From SCUN01 sp046598935 (lineage in GTDB: Bacteria > Acidobacteriota > Vicinamibacteria > Vicinamibacterales > SCN-69-37), in assembly GCA_046598935.1 (NCBI GenBank), contig JBKJHW010000107.1:1-6183 (forward strand): DNA of 6,183 bases, read 5' to 3'. The first letter of the stretch is position 1. Each line of letters starts with the position of its first letter. Position numbers and translations under genes: made by a program. Below the pieces are notes generated by a model, which had not been told where the DNA came from, searched no databases, and worked only from the letters and a program-made list of their open reading frames with translations. This document shows positions 1-4,463 of the stretch, in pieces.

Positions 1-80
1 GCGTTGGCCGCGTCGACCATCGCTGCCGCGTTGAAGTGGCGGTAATGGTGATCAATGAACTTCGAAATCGGACCAGGCAT
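1..80 (-). CDS. Deoxyhypusine synthase-like protein, N-terminal fragment (runs off the left edge)
   Basis: Reading leftward from an ATG at 80 gives 26 complete codons that stay open to the window edge: MPGPISKFIDHHYRHFNAAA followed by MVDAAN. I recognise this as the typical N-terminus of bacterial deoxyhypusine synthase (DS family) homologues, which begin with a GPI-x-x-F-I-x-H-H-Y-R-H-F-N-A-A stretch. In eukaryotes and archaea the enzyme transfers the aminobutyl group of spermidine to a lysine of eIF5A/aIF5A using NAD. Bacteria lack that target, and bacterial members are thought to act in polyamine metabolism such as homospermidine formation; this is family knowledge and is not visible here. 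The catalytic lysine and NAD site lie outside the window. The gene diverges from the histidine kinase, with only 20 bp between the two ATGs and a TAGAAT -10-like box 6 nt before its own ATG. Confidence 0.75.
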   Translation of the reverse strand, partial: MPGPISKFIDHHYRHFNAAAMVDAAN

Positions 81-85
81 GACGG

Positions 86-92
86 TATTCTA
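86..92. promoter_or_regulatory. Candidate shared divergent -10 region
   Basis: The 20 bp between the divergent ATGs (80 minus, 101 plus) contain one AT-rich core. On the minus strand it reads TAGAAT (92-87), five of six bases matching TATAAT and 6 nt before the minus ATG. On the plus strand it reads TATTCT (86-91), four of six matches and 9 nt before the plus ATG. These distances would give leaderless or nearly leaderless transcripts. No convincing -35 box is seen on either side. The minus strand has GCGACA at 117-112, at a long spacing. Promoter activity is inferred from position and motif only. AAGG at 92-95 could instead be a short ribosome binding site for the plus-strand gene. Confidence 0.4.
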
Positions 93-100
93 AGGCACCC

Positions 101-1858
101 ATGGCGTGGAATGTCGCACAGGCGTTGGTCCTTTTAGGATCTGGAGCCCTCGCAATCTGGGTTGGCATCACGGCGTTCCAGCGCCGGTCGGTCCCGGGCC
201 ATGCGTGGCTCGGCTGGCTGCAGATGGCGATTGCCTTCTGGTGCACCACGAGCCTCCTCCACACGCTGCTCGATTCGACGCCGCCGCGCGTCTTCGTTTC
301 CCAGTTTCAGTATTTCGGGATCATGGCGCTGCCGGTGTGCTGGCTGGAATTTGCGCGGGAATATACGCGGCGCCCGGCGCCGACGCTGCCCTGGCTGATC
401 TGGCTGATCCCGGCGGTGACGGTCGGCATGGCATTCAGCAACGGATCGCATCATTGGCTTTGGAAAGAGTTCCGCGAGATCCCGAACGACGGGTTCGTGC
501 GGCTGCAATACGTGCACGGGCTGTGGTTTCCGGTGGCCGCGGCCTTCACATATTTGTGTATCGCGACGGGCACCATCTGGATGTTCAAGGAAGTCCGGCA
601 CCAGCCGCAGCAGTACCGGCTCCAGACTGTGGTGATGTCGGTCGCCCTCTTGATTCCGTGGATCGGCAACCTTCTGTATCTCGGCGGCCTCCTGCCGCCG
701 GGTCTCGATCCCACGCCAGTCGCGTTTGCGGCCTCGGGCGGCTGTTTTGCGGTCGGGTTGTTCAGGTACGAGCTGTTCGATCTTGTGCCTGTGGCGCGCA
801 CGGTGCTCTTCGACAGTCTGGGCGACGCGTCGCTCGTGATTGATCGCGAAGGCCGGGTCGTGGACAGCAACGCGGCGGCGCGAAACATGACCGGCGGCGC
901 CGAAATTCCGCTCGGCCAGCCGATTGAGAAAGTGATTCGCTGGTGGAACACCCGCCCGCGCCTGGGGACGAGCGACGAAGTGGTGCATGTCGGCGCTCAG
1001 GCGTTCGACGTGCAGTTGCGGCCGGTGCTCGACACGTCGGGCGACCTTTCCGCGTGGCTCGTGGTCATTCGTGATGTCACCGAGCGCGAGAAAGCGGAAA
1101 CGCAGCGGCGCGCGCTCGATCACCGGTTGATGGAACAGCAGCGCGTCGAGTCGTTGAGCCTTCTTGCCGGCGGCCTCGCGCACGATTTCCGCAGTCTGCT
1201 GCAAGGCATCATGGGCAACGCGGAGCTGGCGGCCATGCAGAACACCGACAACACCACGCTCCAGGAATCAGTCACGGCGATCAACGCCGCCGCCGAACGC
1301 GCCTCCGAACTGGTCACCCGCATGCAGGACTATGCGGGCCAGCGGCCGCAGCCCGTTGAGGATGTCGATCTTTCGGCCATCACGCTCGACATGGTGGCGT
1401 TGCTCCAGCGGTCGACGGCCCGGCATTCGCGGCTGATTCTGGACTTGCCGCCCGGCGCGGTCCACGCGATGGGCGATCCGACACAACTGCGCCAGATCCT
1501 GCTCAACCTCGTCAACAACGCAGCCGAAGCGGTGAAGGACAGCGGCACGATCACGGTGCGGTTGTCGCTCTCGACCGGCGAGCGGTCGGAGATTTCGACG
1601 GCAACGTTCGACAATTCCGCCGGCCGCCGCCCGCCCACCGGCGAGTTCGCGGTGCTGGAGATCACCGACACGGGCCCGGGCATCGACCCGAAAACGCTCA
1701 GCCGCGTCTTCGACCCGTATTTTTCAACCAAGGCCGCCGGCCGCGGCCTTGGCCTCTCGGCTGTACTCGGGATCGTCCGCGGCCATTCCGGCGCCATCCG
1801 CATCCGCAGCGAGCTCGGCGCGGGCACGTCTGTCCGGATCTGGATCCCCGCCGCTTAA
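101..1858 (+). CDS. Membrane sensor histidine kinase (7TM-PAS-HisKA-HATPase)
   Basis: This 585-residue protein starts with about seven hydrophobic helices (roughly residues 6-26, 35-58, 66-85, 95-113, 138-161, 173-195, 202-222), matching the N-terminal 7TM region of histidine kinases. A PAS-like domain follows (about 230-328, ending in VVIRDVTERE), then a HisKA domain with the H-box LAGGLAHDFRSLLQGIMGNA (phosphoacceptor His361). The ATPase domain has its N-box at LLNLVNNAAEAV (Asn473), G1 at DTGPGI (523-528), the F-box at VFDPYFS and G2 at GRGLGLS (547-553). It should autophosphorylate in response to an unknown membrane or cytoplasmic signal. There is no receiver domain and no response regulator in the window, so it looks orphan. 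Most relatives read HDFNNLL; here the two Asn are Arg-Ser, which may affect phosphatase activity. The ATG at 101 is the first start after an in-frame stop at 80-82 and has AAGG at 92-95. fdhD follows after one base. Confidence 0.93.
   Translation: MAWNVAQALVLLGSGALAIWVGITAFQRRSVPGHAWLGWLQMAIAFWCTTSLLHTLLDSTPPRVFVSQFQYFGIMALPVCWLEFAREYTRRPAPTLPWLIWLIPAVTVGMAFSNGSHHWLWKEFREIPNDGFVRLQYVHGLWFPVAAAFTYLCIATGTIWMFKEVRHQPQQYRLQTVVMSVALLIPWIGNLLYLGGLLPPGLDPTPVAFAASGGCFAVGLFRYELFDLVPVARTVLFDSLGDASLVIDREGRVVDSNAAARNMTGGAEIPLGQPIEKVIRWWNTRPRLGTSDEVVHVGAQAFDVQLRPVLDTSGDLSAWLVVIRDVTEREKAETQRRALDHRLMEQQRVESLSLLAGGLAHDFRSLLQGIMGNAELAAMQNTDNTTLQESVTAINAAAERASELVTRMQDYAGQRPQPVEDVDLSAITLDMVALLQRSTARHSRLILDLPPGAVHAMGDPTQLRQILLNLVNNAAEAVKDSGTITVRLSLSTGERSEISTATFDNSAGRRPPTGEFAVLEITDTGPGIDPKTLSRVFDPYFSTKAAGRGLGLSAVLGIVRGHSGAIRIRSELGAGTSVRIWIPAA
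1728..1752. repeat. 10-bp inverted repeat over the kinase G2 box
   Basis: CCAAGGCCGC (1728-1737) is exactly complementary to GCGGCCTTGG (1743-1752) with a 5-nt loop. It lies in the codons for TKAAGRGLG, the ATP-lid G2 box. It is the strongest inverted repeat I noticed in this gene and may only reflect GC-rich codon choice. It helps as a baseline for the much longer repeats in fdhD. Confidence 0.5.
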
Positions 1859-1859
1859 C

Positions 1860-2669
1860 ATGCCTCGCCTTTTTGTCTCGCCACTGCGCCGGGTGTCCGC
1901 CGAAGGCGTCCGCAACGACCAGGACCTTCTCGCCATCGAGGCGCCCTTAACCATTGAAGTAACGCCATTTGGCGCCGCCGCGCAATCACTCGGCGTCTTC
2001 CTGAGAACTCCGGGAGACGACGAGGCGCTCGGGTTGGGGCTGCTGTATTCGGAGGGCGTTATCCGGACGACCGGGGACGTGGCCGGGACGAGGTTAACGA
2101 TGGCGTCGGATGGTGCGAGCGCCACGCTCGGCGTGGCGCTCGCACCGCACGTCGCGTTCGACGCGGCTGCGCTCGGCCGCTCGGGTATTTCGAGCACCTC
2201 GTGCGGCCTGTGCGGCCGCCTGACGGATCAGCTGGGGCACAAGTTACCCGCGGTAAGAAAAACGACATCGGGTGTCGTTTCCGAAGAAACGACACCCGAT
2301 GTCGTTTTTTCCCTGCCCCAGCTGCTGCGCGAGGCGCAGCAGCTGTTCGAAGAAACCGGCGGCGTGCACGCCGCCGGTTTCTTCGATCACCAGGGCGTGC
2401 CGGCCGACATCGCCGAAGATGTCGCCCGGCACAACGCCGTGGACAAGATCGTTGGCCGCGCGTTCACGCGCGGCCAACTTCCGGCGAGCAGCATGATCCT
2501 GGTCGTGAGCGGCCGCGTGGCCTTCGAGATTGTTCAAAAGGCCGCGATGGCCGGCGTGCGCACGCTCGTCGCCATCGGCGCGCCCACCAGCCTCGCGGTT
2601 CAAGCCGCCCGCGAGGCTGGCCTGCAGCTCATCGGCTTCGCCAAGGACGATCGCTACAACATCTATTGA
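1860..2669 (+). CDS. fdhD: Formate dehydrogenase accessory sulfurtransferase FdhD
   Basis: This 269-residue protein is close to the usual FdhD length. It has the family signatures SSTSCGLCG (Cys115 and Cys118, the sulfur-carrying pair by analogy with E. coli), TGGVHAAGFF (166-175), EDVARHNAVDKIVG (186-199), SGRVAFEIVQKAA (217-229) and the C-terminal GFAKDDRYNIY. FdhD takes sulfur from a cysteine desulfurase and passes it to the molybdenum cofactor before insertion into formate dehydrogenase; it works in the cytoplasm. The reading frame is open further upstream to 1749, but family similarity starts at MPRLFVSPLRRV, and the ATG at 1860 sits one base after the kinase stop. That suggests reinitiation by coupled translation; no Shine-Dalgarno is visible. 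No formate dehydrogenase or cofactor gene is in view. Oddities: seven strong inverted repeats lie inside the gene from 2112 onward. Residues 133-150, in the variable linker after the Cys pair, are encoded by a REP-like palindrome. TTA and AGA codons, unusual for this GC-rich DNA, occur. Confidence 0.95.
   Translation: MPRLFVSPLRRVSAEGVRNDQDLLAIEAPLTIEVTPFGAAAQSLGVFLRTPGDDEALGLGLLYSEGVIRTTGDVAGTRLTMASDGASATLGVALAPHVAFDAAALGRSGISSTSCGLCGRLTDQLGHKLPAVRKTTSGVVSEETTPDVVFSLPQLLREAQQLFEETGGVHAAGFFDHQGVPADIAEDVARHNAVDKIVGRAFTRGQLPASSMILVVSGRVAFEIVQKAAMAGVRTLVAIGAPTSLAVQAAREAGLQLIGFAKDDRYNIY
2112..2146. repeat. Inverted repeat, 15-bp perfect arms (fdhD hairpin 1)
   Basis: GGTGCGAGCGCCACG (2112-2126) pairs perfectly with CGTGGCGCTCGCACC (2132-2146) around a 5-nt loop, CTCGG. 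It is inside fdhD, coding for GASATLGVALAP, a region of low conservation. The arms are not in codon register with each other, so codon choice at complementary residues does not explain them. Confidence 0.85.
2229..2324. repeat. Compound REP-like inverted repeat translated within fdhD (hairpin 2)
   Basis: The inner stem has perfect 24-bp arms (2258-2281 and 2286-2309) around the 4-nt loop CGAA. Each arm is itself a quasi-palindrome, AAACGACA-N5-TGTCGTTT (2260-2280 and 2287-2307), with the loops TCGGG and CCCGA. The element is therefore two REP-like units head to head, as in a BIME. An outer 11-bp stem, CAGCTGGGGCA (2229-2239) with TGCCCCAGCTG (2314-2324), encloses it. The inner element stays in frame and encodes about residues 133-150 (RKTTSGVVSEETTPDVVF), in the linker between the CGLCG motif and the SLPQLL helix. 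It is AT-richer at its ends than its surroundings. The right arm ends in a run of six T, so on RNA it resembles an intrinsic terminator, although it lies inside the gene. Confidence 0.92.
2319..2345. repeat. Inverted repeat, 12-bp perfect arms (fdhD hairpin 3)
   Basis: CAGCTGCTGCGC (2319-2330) pairs with GCGCAGCAGCTG (2334-2345) around GAG. It encodes QLLREAQQL, and here the arms are in codon register (Gln CAG against Leu CTG, Arg CGC against Ala GCG). Its first six bases are shared with the outer stem of hairpin 2, so the two structures cannot form completely at the same time. Confidence 0.8.
2347..2386. repeat. 40-bp perfect palindrome over the conserved FdhD motif (hairpin 4)
   Basis: Bases 2347 to 2386 form a loop-less perfect palindrome: TCGAAGAAACCGGCGGCG, then the self-complementary TGCA, then the exact reverse complement of the first 18 bases. 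The sequence encodes EETGGVHAAGFF. The arms are in codon register: Glu GAA against Phe TTC, Thr ACC against Gly GGT, Gly GGC against Ala GCC, Val GTG against His CAC. The conserved peptide is therefore itself complementary-palindromic once GC-rich codons are chosen. Confidence 0.9.
2397..2432. repeat. Inverted repeat, 15-bp arms with one mismatch (fdhD hairpin 5)
   Basis: GTGCCGGCCGACATC (2397-2411) pairs with GATGTCGCCCGGCAC (2418-2432) around a 6-nt loop, GCCGAA. The only mismatch is C2404 opposite C2425. It encodes VPADIAEDVARH, just before the conserved HNAVDK motif. Confidence 0.8.
2451..2478. repeat. Inverted repeat, 12-bp perfect arms (fdhD hairpin 6)
   Basis: GTTGGCCGCGCG (2451-2462) pairs with CGCGCGGCCAAC (2467-2478) around TTCA. 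It encodes VGRAFTRGQL, just after the conserved HNAVDK motif. Confidence 0.8.
2587..2620. repeat. Inverted repeat, 12-bp perfect arms (fdhD hairpin 7)
   Basis: CCAGCCTCGCGG (2587-2598) pairs with CCGCGAGGCTGG (2609-2620) around a 10-nt loop. It encodes TSLAVQAAREAG near the C-terminus of FdhD. Confidence 0.75.
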
Positions 2670-2706
2670 GATCGGGACTTAGTGCGCCGCACTAAGTCCC
2701 GATCTC
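2668..2706. repeat. 39-bp palindrome over the fdhD stop; possible bidirectional terminator
   Basis: GAGATCGGGACTTAGTGCG (2668-2686) is perfectly complementary to 2688-2706 around the single base C2687. It begins within the fdhD TGA stop (2667-2669) and fills much of the 79 bp between the convergent fdhD and cytochrome genes. Its strong stem, followed by CTTT on the plus strand, suits a transcription terminator, but a long T run is missing. The same 17-mer arm recurs once more downstream, which suggests a dispersed repeat unit and not a plain terminator. Confidence 0.85.
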
Positions 2707-2715
2707 TTTCGCACT

Positions 2716-2732
2716 CACTAAGTCCCGATCTC
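2716..2732 (+). repeat. Third copy of the palindrome arm (direct repeat)
   Basis: CACTAAGTCCCGATCTC at 2716-2732 is identical to 2690-2706 and to the reverse complement of 2668-2684. Three copies of one 17-mer within 65 bp, in inverted and direct orientation, look like a mosaic of a REP-type unit. Confidence 0.85.
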
Positions 2733-2753
2733 CGCTCTATCCTCCGCTCTATT
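2730..2753 (+). repeat. Two tandem 12-bp repeats at the cytochrome gene end
   Basis: CTCCGCTCTATC (2730-2741) is followed directly by CTCCGCTCTATT (2742-2753), with one difference at the last base. The second copy supplies the stop codon of the minus-strand cytochrome gene (2749-2751) and its last lysine codon. Replication slippage is the simplest origin. Confidence 0.75.
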
Positions 2754-3081
2754 TAAGAGACGACAAATACGCGACGAGCGCATTGAGATCAGCGTCGCTG
2801 ATCTTTCTCTTCGTTTTGAGCCACTCTGACATGCGGACGGCCGGCTGTTTCGGCATGGCGCGTTCCATCGCCGCCGTATCGGTCATCCAGCGGCGAATAT
2901 CGGCTTCCGAGAGTCGCGCGGCGACGCCGTCGAGTTTGAAACGGATATTCCCCTCGCCGGAAATCATGTGGCACGTCGCGCACTTGCGAGCCTCGTAGAC
3001 CCTTCGGCCGGCGGCGGCCGGATCGCGGGCGGCGTCCTGCGCGAGCACGAGGTTCACGACGAAGAGAATCGCCAGCGCCAT
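2749..3081 (-). CDS. Small exported monoheme cytochrome c
   Basis: This 110-residue protein opens with a hydrophobic segment (MALAILFVVNLVLAQDA) that looks like a signal peptide cleaved after about residue 14. One class I heme-binding motif follows, KCATCHMISGEGN (Cys34, Cys37, His38). It ends with the usual SDADLNALVAYLSSLK helix. Met84 in AVRMSEW is the likely sixth heme ligand, by analogy with related small cytochromes that have PAM at this point; Met76 is an alternative. It should carry electrons in the periplasm; its partner is not visible. The putative signal peptide has no positive charge before the hydrophobic core, which is unusual. In-frame codons upstream include a lysine but no standard start close by, so I keep the ATG at 3081. 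It diverges from the BlaI gene over 25 bp, with a TACTAT -10-like box 7 nt before the ATG. It converges with fdhD. Confidence 0.88.
   Translation of the reverse strand: MALAILFVVNLVLAQDAARDPAAAGRRVYEARKCATCHMISGEGNIRFKLDGVAARLSEADIRRWMTDTAAMERAMPKQPAVRMSEWLKTKRKISDADLNALVAYLSSLK
2786..2804. repeat. Small palindrome in the 3' part of the cytochrome gene
   Basis: AGATCAGCG (2786-2794) pairs with CGCTGATCT (2796-2804) around one T. On the plus strand it is followed by TTCTCTTCGTTTT, so it could help stop transcripts reading through from fdhD. On the minus strand it encodes KISDAD. A chance origin is possible. Confidence 0.4.
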
Positions 3082-3087
3082 TGCTTC

Positions 3088-3094
3088 GATAGTA
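3088..3094. promoter_or_regulatory. Candidate shared divergent -10 region and repressor site
   Basis: The 25 bp between the cytochrome ATG (3081, minus) and the BlaI ATG (3107, plus) hold overlapping -10-like boxes. These are TACTAT on the minus strand (3094-3089), 7 nt before the cytochrome ATG, and GATAGT on the plus strand (3088-3093), 13 nt before the BlaI ATG. Each matches TATAAT at four of six bases. No clear Shine-Dalgarno lies before either gene. BlaI-family repressors usually control their own promoter, so a BlaI operator here would reach both genes. I see TACTA/TAGTA-type bases but no full convincing dyad, so the operator is an inference. Confidence 0.35.
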
Positions 3095-3106
3095 AACTTT
3101 CCCGAA

Positions 3107-3514
3107 ATGACATGGCTGAGAAAATATCCGTTTGGTCCGCTGGAGTGGCGCGTCCTCGAAGCCCTCTGGTCCCACGGCGGAGCCGCGTCGGTGCGGGACC
3201 TTCAGCCGCGTTTCACGGACATCGCGTACACGACACTGATGACCACGCTCGACCGGCTGCATCGCAAGGGCGTGCTCGGCCGGACGAAGAACGGCCGCGC
3301 GTTCCACTACACGCCGCAGCATTCGCGCGTCGAGCTCGAGTCATCGCTCGCAGCCGGTGCGATGCGCGACGCCATCCATCGCGACGAGGCGTCGCTCCGC
3401 CCGCTGATGTCGTTCTTCGTCGATGCGGTCGGTGAGCACGATCGCGAAATGCTCAAGGAACTCGAATCGCTTGTGCGCGCGCGGCGCGCCGAACTGGAAC
3501 GGAACCAGAAGTGA
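3107..3514 (+). CDS. BlaI/MecI/CopY-family transcriptional repressor
   Basis: This 135-residue protein has the usual BlaI length and layout. It has an N-terminal winged helix (about 9-68) starting FGPLEWRVLEALW, with a recognition helix region IAYTTLMTTLDRLHRKGVLG matching the family's YTT-hx-TLL-x-RLxxKG pattern, and a wing at RTKNGRAFHYTP. The C-terminal dimerisation helices (about 75-135) include LMSFFVDAV, the area where staphylococcal BlaI is cut. It should bind as a dimer to promoters and be released after proteolysis triggered by its partner M56 protein. The stop overlaps the M56 start by 4 bp (GTGA), so the two are translationally coupled. The ATG at 3107 has no clear ribosome binding site. 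A second ATG at 3112 is in another frame. Its targets are unknown; its own promoter and the divergent cytochrome gene are the nearest candidates. Confidence 0.93.
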   Translation: MTWLRKYPFGPLEWRVLEALWSHGGAASVRDLQPRFTDIAYTTLMTTLDRLHRKGVLGRTKNGRAFHYTPQHSRVELESSLAAGAMRDAIHRDEASLRPLMSFFVDAVGEHDREMLKELESLVRARRAELERNQK

Positions 3515-4458
3515 CGTTCGACGCGCGGTTCGTCGTGGTCGTGTGGGCGGCATTTGCATGCGCCAACGTGGCTGCCGCCTGCGTGGCTGCCTGGCAGTGG
3601 CGTCATCGCACGCCGCCGACGGCGCCGCAGGATCGCGCAGCGTTTCTCCTTCGCATCCGCCTGCTGCCGCTTGTCGCGTCGTTGCTCTGGGCCGCCCTCG
3701 CGATGAGCTCCTTCTTTATCTTCGAACCGCGCGCTGACGAGCGCACCGGCTTCGTGCTGCTGGCGCTGGCCGTTTCGGGCGCCGCGCTCGTCGTTTCGGC
3801 GGCCGGCCGGTTGATCGTCACGCTGGTGCGGCATCGCCGCGTGGTCGCCGGCTGGCTCGCGTCCGCAACGCCCATCACGCTCGCGAGCGTCAGCATTCCG
3901 GTGCTTCGCGTCGACTCCGTATTCCCGATTGTCGCGGTCGTCGGCGTGTTTCGTCCCAAGCTCGTGATCGCCCGATCCGTCCTCGACGCCTGCACAGACG
4001 AAGAGCTGACGGCCATTCTCGATCACGAGTGCCGTCACATCGCGCGCGGGGACAACCTCCGCCGCACATTGATGTTGGCCCTGCCCGACCCGCTCGGCTG
4101 GATGCGGATCGGCCGCGATATCGACCTGGCCTGGCATGACGCGACTGAAGAAGTCGCGGACGAAGCCCCCGGCTCCGATCGCGGCGACGCCGGCCGCGTT
4201 GCCCTCGCGTCCGCGCTGATTCGAGTCGCGAAGATGGTGCCGGCCGGCCAGCCGCTCGCGGAAATTCCGGCCAGCGCGCTCTACCGCGGCGAGCCGCTCG
4301 AACAGCGCGTGCGCCGGCTCCTCCACCCCATCCCGCCGAGGCCGCGCGCGCCGCGCCACTACCAGTGGCTCGCGCTCGCCGGCGTCGTCGGCCTCAGCAT
4401 TGTTCTGCTCGGCCCGATTCACGAACTGCTCGAAGTCGCCGTGACTTTCCTGCCCTAG
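3511..4458 (+). CDS. M56-family membrane zinc peptidase (BlaR1-like, no sensor domain)
   Basis: This 315-residue membrane protein starts at a GTG that overlaps the BlaI stop. It has three N-terminal hydrophobic helices (about 6-28, 47-70, 80-106) and one near the C-terminus (about 286-304). Between them lies the gluzincin motif HECRHIARGDNL (His172, Glu173, His176). Glu213 in ATEEVADEA lies 37 residues after His176, the same spacing as the third zinc ligand of BlaR1. In BlaR1/MecR1 this cytoplasmic protease domain relays a signal to BlaI. Unlike those proteins of nearly 600 residues, this one ends about 12 residues after its last helix. There is therefore no extracellular penicillin-binding domain, and the signal it senses is unknown. 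Short M56 proteins paired with BlaI are common outside Firmicutes. A 10-bp direct repeat, CGTGGCTGCC (3567-3576, 3582-3591), encodes part of the first helix. Confidence 0.9.
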   Translation: MTFDARFVVVVWAAFACANVAAACVAAWQWRHRTPPTAPQDRAAFLLRIRLLPLVASLLWAALAMSSFFIFEPRADERTGFVLLALAVSGAALVVSAAGRLIVTLVRHRRVVAGWLASATPITLASVSIPVLRVDSVFPIVAVVGVFRPKLVIARSVLDACTDEELTAILDHECRHIARGDNLRRTLMLALPDPLGWMRIGRDIDLAWHDATEEVADEAPGSDRGDAGRVALASALIRVAKMVPAGQPLAEIPASALYRGEPLEQRVRRLLHPIPPRPRAPRHYQWLALAGVVGLSIVLLGPIHELLEVAVTFLP

Positions 4459-4463
4459 CCGGG

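Noticed and set aside
134..1204. Long minus-strand open frame opposite the kinase gene
   Set aside because: Its translation is rich in Arg, His and Pro with no family features, as expected for the antisense of a GC-rich gene. The plus strand has clear kinase domains.
1749..1859. Earlier start for fdhD giving a 306-residue protein
   Set aside because: The extra 37 residues overlap the kinase ATP-lid in another frame and are Ser/Ala-rich. FdhD similarity starts at the ATG at 1860.
2258..2309. A frameshift or transposon footprint breaking fdhD
   Set aside because: The frame is intact through the repeat and all downstream FdhD motifs follow, so the gene is not a pseudogene on this evidence.
2668..2753. 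CRISPR array
   Set aside because: The repeats are adjacent, in mixed orientation and without regular unique spacers.
3307..4422. 371-codon minus-strand open frame opposite blaI and M56
   Set aside because: Low-complexity shadow sequence. The plus-strand genes carry intact BlaI and HExxH motifs.
4365..4463. Longer version of the small hypothetical gene
   Set aside because: The extension is Arg-rich antisense-like sequence inside the M56 gene. The ATG at 4464, just after the M56 stop, is more plausible.
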